Part shown: piece by piece, positions 27,717 through 35,585 of the stretch
Layout of the letters: each line of letters starts with the position of its first letter
How positions within the stretch are numbered: position 1 is the stretch's first letter
Assembly (NCBI RefSeq): GCF_000186225.1
Contig: NC_014933.1
Span: 2,666,001 to 2,730,000, forward strand
Length of the DNA: 64,000 bases
Source: Bacteroides helcogenes P 36-108
GTDB taxonomy: Bacteria; Bacteroidota; Bacteroidia; Bacteroidales; Bacteroidaceae
Direction: 5' to 3'
The notes under the pieces: generated by a model
What the model saw: only the letters and a program-made list of their open reading frames with translations
Databases searched by the model: none
Told to the model about the DNA's origin: nothing
Position numbers and translations under genes: made by a program

Positions 27717-29072
27717 ATGAAAAAGTATGATGCCATTATTATCGGGTTCGGCAAAGGTGGTAAAACGCTTGCTTTAGAGTTGGCAAAGCGTAACTACTCT
27801 GTTGCTGTAGTAGAACGTTCGAATAAAATGTATGGAGGCACTTGCATCAATATTGGTTGTATCCCGACAAAAACTTTGGCACATGCTGCGAAGTTGGCAG
27901 ATAAAAATGCTTCTTGGATCGCGAAGCAGGCATATTATCGCCAGTCTATTACGCAGAAGGAAGAAGTAACTTCTTTGCTACGCCAAAAGAATTTCCATAA
28001 TCTGGCAGATAATCCTTATATAACAATATATACAGGTGTAGGCTCTTTTGTCGGGTCGGATGTTGTGGAAGTACACATGGCAGAGGATGTTATCCTGTTA
28101 CAAGCATCGCAAATTTATATTAATACAGGTGCAGAAACAGTTATTCCTCCTATAGAAGGAATAAGAGATAATCTGAAAGTATATACCAGCACCACCATTA
28201 TGGAAATGACGGAATTGCCAGCTCGTCTTGTTATTGTGGGCGGTGGCTATATAGGCCTGGAGTTTGCTTCTATGTATGCTTCTTTCGGTTCACAGGTGAC
28301 GATACTTGAAGGTTATTCGGAATTGATTCCAAAAGAAGACAGAGATATAGCAGCTAGTGTTCAGGAAGTCTTAGGACGAAAAGGTATTGTTTTCTGTCTG
28401 AATGCACGTGTATTGTCTGTACATGATTCAGTAGTTGTTTATCAAGATGCGGCAACAGATGGAAAATATTATTTGGAGGCTGATGCAATATTGTTTGCTA
28501 CGGGGAGATGTCCTGCTACGAAAGAACTGAATCTGAAAGCAGCAGGTGTGGAAGTGGATGAGAGGGGTGCAATTATTGTTAACGAACATCTGCAAACTAC
28601 TAATTTGCATATTCGTGCTATTGGTGATGTGAAAGGAGGTTTGCAATTTACATATATTTCTCTTGATGATTATAGGATTATACGTGAAGATTTATTTGGA
28701 GCAGGTGACCGCAAAATGACAGATCGCGAACCGGTAAGTTATTCGGTATTCATTGATCCACCTCTTTCCCGGATAGGTATGAGTGAGAAAGAGGCTCGTA
28801 ATAAAGGTTTGGATATAAAGGTAAATACGTTACCGGTAGTTGCTATTCCACGTGCTAAAACTTTGGGTGATATTGATGGTTTGTTCAAAGTCATTGTGGA
28901 TGCAAATACAGATAAAATTTTGGGTTGTACTCTTTTTGGTCCGGATTCGAGTGAAATCATTAATTTGGTTGCCATGGTTATGAAGACGGGACAAGAATAC
29001 ACTTTCCTGCGGGACTTTATTTTTACTCATCCAAGCATGAGTGAGGCACTGAATGAGTTGATGAACTTATAA
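27717..29072 (+). CDS. rclA: RclA-type flavin disulfide reductase
   Basis: 451-residue FAD/NAD(P)H pyridine nucleotide-disulfide oxidoreductase. FAD motif IIIGFGKGGKTLALEL (about 7-22), redox-active pair GGTCINIGCIPT (C43, C48), NAD(P)H-binding VIVGGGYIGLEFASM, second FAD motif AIGDVKGGLQFTYISLDDYR, and C-terminal FTHPSMSEALNEL. Length and motif wording match E. coli RclA, a copper(II) reductase that protects against hypochlorous acid. Protection against host-derived reactive chlorine or copper stress is the likely role. Confidence 0.92.
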   Translation: MKKYDAIIIGFGKGGKTLALELAKRNYSVAVVERSNKMYGGTCINIGCIPTKTLAHAAKLADKNASWIAKQAYYRQSITQKEEVTSLLRQKNFHNLADNPYITIYTGVGSFVGSDVVEVHMAEDVILLQASQIYINTGAETVIPPIEGIRDNLKVYTSTTIMEMTELPARLVIVGGGYIGLEFASMYASFGSQVTILEGYSELIPKEDRDIAASVQEVLGRKGIVFCLNARVLSVHDSVVVYQDAATDGKYYLEADAILFATGRCPATKELNLKAAGVEVDERGAIIVNEHLQTTNLHIRAIGDVKGGLQFTYISLDDYRIIREDLFGAGDRKMTDREPVSYSVFIDPPLSRIGMSEKEARNKGLDIKVNTLPVVAIPRAKTLGDIDGLFKVIVDANTDKILGCTLFGPDSSEIINLVAMVMKTGQEYTFLRDFIFTHPSMSEALNELMNL

Positions 29073-29090
29073 ATTTGTAGTATGATATAT

Positions 29091-29134
29091 GGTAATTTAT
29101 AGGGAGAGAGTTTGCGTATCTCCTTAAAATTACC
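29091..29134. terminator. Hairpin after rclA
   Basis: GGTAATTT/AAATTACC arms with an inner GGAGA/TCTCC stem. The following sequence is not T-rich, so termination is only possible. Confidence 0.4.
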
Positions 29135-29171
29135 GAATATTGTGCTCTAATTTTATATAACTCAGATAATC

Positions 29172-30341
29172 ATGACTCGAACTCCGTTTATTGCCACGAT
29201 CTTTTTTTGTACTTTATGCATAACGGCTTGTGGATCAAAGTCAAAACAGACATCAGTAGAATTTTCTTCTGTAGCTTCTGACACAGTTTTAGTTGTTGAT
29301 ACGGCTATCACTCTTAAACCCGTATATGCAAAAGGATATTCGGTGAGATATTTTTCCGGAAATGTACGTCTGGTGGATATATGTGATCCTCAAAAGGAGA
29401 GTAGTAATATATTTCATTATGCTTTGGTGTCGAAAGGAGCAAATCCCTTCGGTATTCCCGATAATTATACGGTAGTTGAAACTCCGGTAAGGCGGGTCAT
29501 GTGTATGACTTCTCTGCAACTTTCCAATTTTATCTGTTTGAATGCTTGTGATTATGTAGTGGGTATTACCAGTATCCGTCATCTCTTTAACAGGGAAATG
29601 AACGAACGCTTGAAGTCAGGTGAGACTGCGAAGATAGGTATTGAAGGTAACTTTGATAACGAAGTGATAATGAGCATGAATCCGGATGTTATCTTTATCT
29701 CTCCTTTCAAACGTGGAGGTTATGATGCCATGCGTGAAATAGGCATCCCTTTAGTTCCTCATTTGGGATATAAAGAGATGACGCCTTTGGGACAAGCAGA
29801 ATGGATTAAATTTATCGGCATGTTTATAGGAAAAGAAGCAGAAGCAAATGCTAAGTTTGCCACTATTGAAAAGAGATATAATGAATTAAAGGAATTGGCT
29901 GCAAATGTGAAGAAGCGTCCGGTGGTTTTCAGTGGTGAGATACGCGGTGGCAATTGGTATGCAGTAGGTGGCAAGAGTTTCCTTGCTCAATTGTTCCGTG
30001 ATGCCGGTGCAGATTATTTTTTGAAAGATGACCCTCGTTCGGGTGGTGTTACACTGGATTTTGAAACAGTATATAGCCAGGCGGAAAATGCGGATTTCTG
30101 GCGTATTGTAAACAGCTATGACGGATCTTTCTCATACGATGCATTGAAATCGCTTGATCCCCGTTATGCTGATTTTCGAGCATTTCGTGAGAAAGGGGTT
30201 GTTTATTGTAATATGTGTGAGAAACCTTTTTATGAGAGCATGCCTATGGAACCTGAAATTGTTCTGGAAGATTTGATTCACGCTTTTCATCCTGATTTGT
30301 TACCTGATTATAAACCGACTTATTACGAGCGTTTGAAATAA
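29172..30341 (+). CDS. btuF: BtuF-type substrate-binding lipoprotein of a cobalamin/metallophore ABC importer
   Basis: 389-residue lipoprotein (lipobox CITAC, Cys20) with a periplasmic-binding-protein fold of the BtuF/FecB class: VRRVMCMTSLQLSNFICL, VGITSIRHLF, an NPDVIFISPF segment and YDAMREIGIPLVP. It shares one base with the permease gene (TAATG overlap). Fe-siderophore, heme and cobalamin binding proteins look alike, so specificity comes from context: a cobalamin biosynthesis region on both sides. No riboswitch was seen in the 99 bp upstream. Confidence 0.85.
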   Translation: MTRTPFIATIFFCTLCITACGSKSKQTSVEFSSVASDTVLVVDTAITLKPVYAKGYSVRYFSGNVRLVDICDPQKESSNIFHYALVSKGANPFGIPDNYTVVETPVRRVMCMTSLQLSNFICLNACDYVVGITSIRHLFNREMNERLKSGETAKIGIEGNFDNEVIMSMNPDVIFISPFKRGGYDAMREIGIPLVPHLGYKEMTPLGQAEWIKFIGMFIGKEAEANAKFATIEKRYNELKELAANVKKRPVVFSGEIRGGNWYAVGGKSFLAQLFRDAGADYFLKDDPRSGGVTLDFETVYSQAENADFWRIVNSYDGSFSYDALKSLDPRYADFRAFREKGVVYCNMCEKPFYESMPMEPEIVLEDLIHAFHPDLLPDYKPTYYERLK

Positions 30342-31405
30342 TGAAAAGACCTGTGCTACCGTTGATGCTTTTATTGTTGGTGTCTATTGCCCTGTTCTTC
30401 CTGCTGAATTTGTTGTTGGGATCCGTCCATATACCTTTGAGTAAAGTGTGGAATTTTTTATGGGGAACAGGTGCGATAACCAAGCCTGACATGATGAGTA
30501 ATCAGGAGGTTATTTGGAGCAATATTATCTGGAAATCCCGTGTGCCACAAGCTCTGACAGCTTTGGTGGCAGGAGCTGGACTTTCGGTAAGCGGGTTACA
30601 GATGCAGACGGTTTTTCGTAATCCCTTGGCAGGTCCTTCTGTGCTTGGTATCAGTTCGGGGGCCAGTTTGGGAGTAGCTTGTGTGGTGTTATTGTCTGGA
30701 GCAATGGGAGGGATAGTGTTAAGCCGTTTGGGATATATGGGAGAAGTCGCTTTATCCATCGCTGCTATTATCGGAGCATTGGCAGTCATGGCACTTATCG
30801 TGTATGTTTCTCAGAAAGTGAAAGGAAACGTGACTTTGCTCATTATCGGGGTAATGATAGGCTATGTGGCAAGTGCTATTATCGGTGTATTGAAATATTT
30901 CAGCGTAGAAGAGGATATACGTGCGTATGTCATTTGGGGATTAGGTAGTTTTGCCCGTGTTTCCGGAGATCAGATGATACTGTTTGTGTGCATCATGGCA
31001 GTGTTGCTGCCTCTTTCTTTTCTATTGATAAAGACAATGAACCTATTGCTGTTGGGAGATAGTTATGCGCGCAATTTAGGGTTGAATATCAAACGGGCGC
31101 GCTTACTTGTTATTTCCTGTTCCGGTGTGCTGGTAGCCATTGTAACAGCGTATTGCGGTCCGATTATGTTTATCGGTTTAGCTGTTCCTCATTTATGCCG
31201 TGCTATTTTCCAGACTTCCGATCACCGCATTTTAATGCCCGCCACTTTACTGGTAGGTGCTGCTTTAGCATTAGTTTGTAATTTGATAGCCCGTATGCCG
31301 GGTTTCGAGGGAGCTTTGCCCGTTAATTCAGTGACTGCACTGGTAGGTGCACCGGTGGTAGCTTCCGTACTTTTTAGAAAAAGAAAAGGAGAATTGAATG
31401 AATAA
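30341..31405 (+). CDS. btuC: BtuC-type FecCD permease
   Basis: 354-residue inner-membrane permease with about ten helices. Signatures: VPQALTALVAGAGLSVSGLQ, FRNPLAGPSVLGISSGASLG, and near the C-terminus GPIMFIGLAVPHLCR with GALPVNSVTALVGAPVV. It overlaps btuF by one base and the ATPase gene by 8 bp, giving a tight three-gene importer operon. Specificity (cobalamin versus siderophore or heme) is not readable from the permease alone. Confidence 0.9.
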   Translation: MKRPVLPLMLLLLVSIALFFLLNLLLGSVHIPLSKVWNFLWGTGAITKPDMMSNQEVIWSNIIWKSRVPQALTALVAGAGLSVSGLQMQTVFRNPLAGPSVLGISSGASLGVACVVLLSGAMGGIVLSRLGYMGEVALSIAAIIGALAVMALIVYVSQKVKGNVTLLIIGVMIGYVASAIIGVLKYFSVEEDIRAYVIWGLGSFARVSGDQMILFVCIMAVLLPLSFLLIKTMNLLLLGDSYARNLGLNIKRARLLVISCSGVLVAIVTAYCGPIMFIGLAVPHLCRAIFQTSDHRILMPATLLVGAALALVCNLIARMPGFEGALPVNSVTALVGAPVVASVLFRKRKGELNE

Positions 31406-32408
31406 AGGAACCATACATATAGACAACCTTTCCATCGGCTATCCCAGTAAGGAAACAGTGAAAGTGGTGGTAAGTGGTATTTGTGCTGATATCAATGGTG
31501 GTGAACTAACTTGTTTGTTGGGGGCCAACGGAGTAGGGAAATCAACCTTACTTCGTACATTATCTGCTTTTCAACCCAAATTGGGAGGGGAGATACGTAT
31601 TCTGGGTAAAGAAATTGGGGAGTACACGGATAAGCAACTTTCACGTGTCATCAGTGTGGTATTGACAGAGCGATGTGATATCCGCAATATGACCGTAACA
31701 GAACTGATAGGTCTTGGACGTAGCCCTTATACAGGTTTTTGGGGAACTTTGTCCAAAGAAGACAAAAAAGTGATAGAAAATTCCATCGCTTTGGTTGGTA
31801 TCTCGCATCTGACATACCGCATGGTACATACCTTGAGCGATGGTGAGCGTCAGAAAGTGATGATTGCCAAGGCGCTTGCACAAGAAACCCCTGTTATTTA
31901 TCTGGATGAGCCTACAGCTTTTCTTGATTTTCCCAGTAAGGTAGAAACGATGCAGCTTTTACATCAACTGAGTCGCCAGACAGATAAAACAATTTTCCTT
32001 TCCACCCACGATTTGGAACTTGCTTTGCAGATAGCCGATAAAATCTGGTTGATGGATAAAGCAAATGGTGTGACCATTGGTACTCCTGAAGATCTCTCCT
32101 TAAATGGTAATTTGAGTAATTTCTTTGCTCGCAAAGGTATTGTATTCGATCTTGAAACAGGCTTATTTCGCGTTGACAATGAATACACTTCTCAGATACG
32201 TTTAGTGGGACATGGGCAGAAATATGCAATGGTCCGTAAAGCTTTGCAAAGAAATAGTATTTTGGCGAACCGGAATGTGAGATCGGATATTTACATAGAA
32301 ACCGGTGATCTGAAAGGTGACGGTACTTTCTTGCTGCATTTATCTGATGGTCAAAATATAAAAGTGAATACTATTGAGGAGCTTCTGGAGCAGGTTAAAT
32401 ATCTTTAA
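31398..32408 (+). CDS. btuD: BtuD-type ABC transporter ATPase
   Basis: 336 residues. Walker A LLGANGVGKSTLLRTL (about 37-52), ABC signature LSDGERQKVMIAKAL, Walker B VIYLDEPTAFLD, and the H-loop FLSTHDLEL. The C-terminal about 90 residues after the canonical ATPase form an extra domain (from about residue 250) found in some Bacteroidetes FecE/BtuD homologues; function unknown. It ends the btuFCD unit; the decayed catalase fragment follows 17 bp later. Confidence 0.9.
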   Translation: MNKGTIHIDNLSIGYPSKETVKVVVSGICADINGGELTCLLGANGVGKSTLLRTLSAFQPKLGGEIRILGKEIGEYTDKQLSRVISVVLTERCDIRNMTVTELIGLGRSPYTGFWGTLSKEDKKVIENSIALVGISHLTYRMVHTLSDGERQKVMIAKALAQETPVIYLDEPTAFLDFPSKVETMQLLHQLSRQTDKTIFLSTHDLELALQIADKIWLMDKANGVTIGTPEDLSLNGNLSNFFARKGIVFDLETGLFRVDNEYTSQIRLVGHGQKYAMVRKALQRNSILANRNVRSDIYIETGDLKGDGTFLLHLSDGQNIKVNTIEELLEQVKYL

Positions 32409-32425
32409 ACTCCTATTTCATTGTT

Positions 32426-32973
32426 TATTCATTTACTTATGGAGACGCACAACATTACCGTTTGAGAGTGAATTATGATCATATCTTGTCAATCGGGCAC
32501 AATGTCCGGTATACAGTTATCATTGTGAGGGATTTATGAGGGTGGATGGCAATTACGATGCTACTTAAGGCTACGCTCCCAATGGCTTTGGTGAATGGGA
32601 GCAACAGCCCGAATATCGTGATCTGGCACTTCCTGTTGATGAACCATTACAGTCCTTATGAAGATAAAACGGATGATTATTTTTATCAGTCGGGAAACTT
32701 CTACCGTTTAATGACAGAAGACAAGCAATAGCTTCTCATCAGCAATACGGTAGCAGATATCATGTCGGTGACAGATAAAGTGTGAGATATCGTCATGCGA
32801 TACATTGTTATTTGGCGGACAAAGATTACGTAACACGCATATCGGTGAGGCTTCATATAGAATTGACTAAGGTGGAGGAACTTGCTTCCATGAGCGAGAA
32901 AAATCGTTTGTAGGCTACACGCTCTATGAAATATGTGTTGAAAGTGCAACAAGTTTCATCCCGGCTTATTTAG
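32426..32973 (+). pseudogene. katA: Decayed 3' fragment of a monofunctional heme catalase gene
   Basis: No intact frame, but pieces in more than one frame line up in order with the C-terminal third of small-subunit catalases. In order: YGDAQHYRLRVNYDHI, VNRAQCP then GFMRVDGNYDAT, GYAPNGFGEWEQQPEYRD, DDYFYQSGNFYRLMT, LLISNTVADIM, ADKDYVTRISVRL and VEELASMSEKNRL. At least two frameshifts (near 32486 and 32655) and several in-frame stops break it. The N-terminal two-thirds, including the heme-pocket His, is absent: btuD ends 17 bp upstream. This is a relic. Its closest intact relative is presumably the Bacteroides katA/katB catalase, by family knowledge. Confidence 0.88.
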
Positions 32974-32983
32974 TTCTTGGCAC

Positions 32984-33003
32984 ATCCCCTTTTGGGGAGC
33001 TCT
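32984..33003 (+). terminator. Short hairpin after the catalase relic
   Basis: TCCCC, TTTT loop, GGGGA followed by GCTCTTTT; possibly the old catalase terminator. Confidence 0.45.
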
Positions 33004-33004
33004 T

Positions 33005-33676
33005 TTATCGAAACCGATAACCGAATGTGAAAAACGAAGCAAAGTTTTTGGGTAAATATCTACTGTTTTCGTTAGAATTTATAATTTGGTTTAATTGTTT
33101 GTTTACGGTTATCAATCCCACTTGTGTTTCTGCTCCGATAATGAATCGGTGATATTCAAATATAAGTTTCATAGTGATGCCTGTATCAAAACGGTTGTTT
33201 CCTATGTTGTTTTCTTGCATCTTTCCAAAGGTATTCAGTCTGAAACGGTAATTTCCAGAAAGACTACTGCTGGTATAATCATATTTTTCACCAGATGTTT
33301 TTCCACCGATGCCAATTGCGATATAGGGGCCTGCACTTAATGAAATGTGATAGTTTTTGCTCAATTTGAGGTGGGCGGCTATCATGACAGGTATCTGTAA
33401 ATATAGTTCATTCATATTGGCTTTTCCTACATATTCTATTTCGTCTTTGCCACCTATGGACACAAACTCTAAAGCAGATTGCATTTCCCAAGTCTTGCTG
33501 AGTGCAAATCCTGCACTGATACCTGCTTTATATGCAATCTTGGTTTCGCTACTCGAATTCTTTCCCCAGAAATATGAAGTGCCTATTCCTCCTTCTGCAT
33601 GGAAAGAAACGGGACATTGTGCTACACTTGTCAATACACCCATTGCAAAACATATAGAAATTATTATTATTTTCAT
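33005..33676 (-). CDS. Outer-membrane beta-barrel protein at the end of the corrin operon
   Basis: 223 residues with a signal peptide ending SVAQ (about 19), then alternating strands of a small OMP_b-brl/porin-family barrel and a C-terminal FGYRFR. The first 4 bp overlap the end of the cobK-cbiD gene, so it is translationally coupled to the corrin operon as its last member. No ligand motif is recognised. A role in corrinoid or cobalt passage is conceivable from the coupling alone. Confidence 0.75.
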   Translation of the reverse strand: MKIIIISICFAMGVLTSVAQCPVSFHAEGGIGTSYFWGKNSSSETKIAYKAGISAGFALSKTWEMQSALEFVSIGGKDEIEYVGKANMNELYLQIPVMIAAHLKLSKNYHISLSAGPYIAIGIGGKTSGEKYDYTSSSLSGNYRFRLNTFGKMQENNIGNNRFDTGITMKLIFEYHRFIIGAETQVGLITVNKQLNQIINSNENSRYLPKNFASFFTFGYRFR

Positions 33677-35574
33677 GTGTAAATATTCCCGTTTTCAGTT
33701 ATTAATAATATAGTCAGTTTGCCTTTAGGTAGCAACGGAGTGCAATGTCGTTGACAGTGCTCTATCAGTAAATTAGAGAAAGCGCTCAGTTTATCGGGTG
33801 GAATAATGTCCCAAAGTTCTCGAGCCATATTCATTTGTCTGATGAGGGTGAGTGTTATTTCATTACATCCTGCTTGGCGGGCTATATCCTGTATAAAATC
33901 CTTGTTCATCACCACTTTTTTGCTGTGGGTATCCAGACTTCCTTCTGCCAGTTTTACAGCTTTACCTATCATCAACCCGAGAGTGAGCTGGGGTAATTTT
34001 AATTCATTGGCAATATTTAGGGTTTCACCGATAAAGTTACCATAATGTACAAATGCTTGTGCCGGTAAATCGGGATAATATGCTTTGATATATTTTTCAC
34101 TCTTAGCACCGGAACTGATGACTATATGTGGACTGTTCGCGGCACATGCCACTTCCATGGATTTGTGTATAGAGCTGACGAATGCTTCGGAAGAGAAAGG
34201 CTTTACAATACCTGATGTACCAATAATGGAAATTCCACCTATTATTCCCAGGCGTGGATTGAAGGTGCGTTTGGCGATTTCTTCCCCACCAGGAACGGAT
34301 ATGGTTATAACTATTGGATTGGGATGTTGGGGGATGCCCATCTGTTTCAGATACCGTTTTACATTGTCCTCAATCATTTTGCGAGGAGTGGCATTGATGG
34401 CAGGTGCTCCAAGGTCGAGTCCCAAGCCGGGCATGGTAATGATACCTATGCCTTCACCGCCACAAACCGTGATGTCATATCGCTGTTGTGAAGGTAGTTT
34501 TGGTGGAAGAGGAGCATTTGGGTGGAAAGGGATAGCCACATTGGCCACCACTTTCATGCCATTGGTGATATCGGGATCATCACCGGCATCTTTAATAACA
34601 GTGGCACTTATTTCAAATATACTGTCACCATTTTTAGATATGTTGGAATGGAGAGTATTTCTTTGCGGCTCAACGGGTACGGGAATTGTTTCACCGTTAG
34701 GTAAAACAATCGAAAATTCCGATGGTCTTTTTTTGAGTGCTGTATTGAAAATATCCCAAGTAGCAGCTACGGCGGCAGCTGCTGCACAAGTACCGGTAGT
34801 CAGACCGCTGTGAAGTGTGAAAAAATCAGGTAAAGATTTCTCAACCATGCGGCGCAGTCCATGTTCGCCATTGACGTAATGAAAGTTGTCAGATGTTTTG
34901 GGGCGACAAATCGCAAAAATACGTATGCCTAATTCTTGCGCAGCTTTCACTTTTTCGCAGAATCCTCCGGATATTCCACTTTCTTTGATGAGAATGGCTT
35001 CGGGATGAATCTGTTGCATTAGTTTGCGTTCGTCTTCTCCATAGTGGTAATAATGAAGATACTCTTCGGGATACCCCTGTTTGTTTGCCAATTCACGCGA
35101 ACTATCACGATCAAGTATACGGAAATAACAGCGAGTGTTTCCCTTCCAAAGTAATGTTAGTTTGCTGATACTTTGCACACCAGTAAGTGCTAAGAGGGTG
35201 GAGATTCTATTTGTTTTTATTTGGCTGATGGCATCGTCGTAGTCTTTACACCAATTGATATGTTTTTCATCGCGTTCGGGGAAAATGCGCTCGAAACGTA
35301 TGACGGGAATATCCGATTCACGGGATACCTGTTCCAGTGTTTTATGGAGTTGTTCGGCAAATGGATGCGCAGCATCTATCAAGAGTTTGATATTATGCCG
35401 GACGCAGAATTCTTTTATCTTTTCTGTTCCCATTGTTCCATTCAGACGGATACCGTTGTGCAGAAGCACTTCCTGCTCATCTCCTTTGGTAGAGTAGTAG
35501 AAAGGTTTTCCAGCTTCTTCAAGGGTTTTGACGGCTATGCGTCCTTCGGTAGTTCCACCTAATATCAGGATCAT
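33673..35574 (-). CDS. cbiJD: CobK-CbiD fusion: precorrin-6A reductase plus cobalt-precorrin-5B C1-methyltransferase
   Basis: 633 residues with two enzymes in one chain. N-terminal about 1-245 is CobK/CbiJ: ILILGGTTEGR at the start, IDAAHPFAEQLHKT and a late IKESGISGGFCEK. C-terminal about 255-633 is CbiD: SGLTTGTCAAAAAVAATWD, ITMPGLGLDLGAPAIN, GGISIIGTSGIVKPFS. CbiD methylates C1 and CobK reduces the ring, adjacent steps of the anaerobic pathway. It lies 11 bp downstream of the CbiG-CobM gene in the operon. Both halves look intact. Confidence 0.93.
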   Translation of the reverse strand: MILILGGTTEGRIAVKTLEEAGKPFYYSTKGDEQEVLLHNGIRLNGTMGTEKIKEFCVRHNIKLLIDAAHPFAEQLHKTLEQVSRESDIPVIRFERIFPERDEKHINWCKDYDDAISQIKTNRISTLLALTGVQSISKLTLLWKGNTRCYFRILDRDSSRELANKQGYPEEYLHYYHYGEDERKLMQQIHPEAILIKESGISGGFCEKVKAAQELGIRIFAICRPKTSDNFHYVNGEHGLRRMVEKSLPDFFTLHSGLTTGTCAAAAAVAATWDIFNTALKKRPSEFSIVLPNGETIPVPVEPQRNTLHSNISKNGDSIFEISATVIKDAGDDPDITNGMKVVANVAIPFHPNAPLPPKLPSQQRYDITVCGGEGIGIITMPGLGLDLGAPAINATPRKMIEDNVKRYLKQMGIPQHPNPIVITISVPGGEEIAKRTFNPRLGIIGGISIIGTSGIVKPFSSEAFVSSIHKSMEVACAANSPHIVISSGAKSEKYIKAYYPDLPAQAFVHYGNFIGETLNIANELKLPQLTLGLMIGKAVKLAEGSLDTHSKKVVMNKDFIQDIARQAGCNEITLTLIRQMNMARELWDIIPPDKLSAFSNLLIEHCQRHCTPLLPKGKLTILLITENGNIYT

Positions 35575-35585
35575 AATTAGATAAT

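Noticed and set aside
32546..32731. 61-residue ORF in the 32.4-33.0 kb gap
   Set aside because: It is in the wrong frame relative to the catalase remnants and shows no family features.
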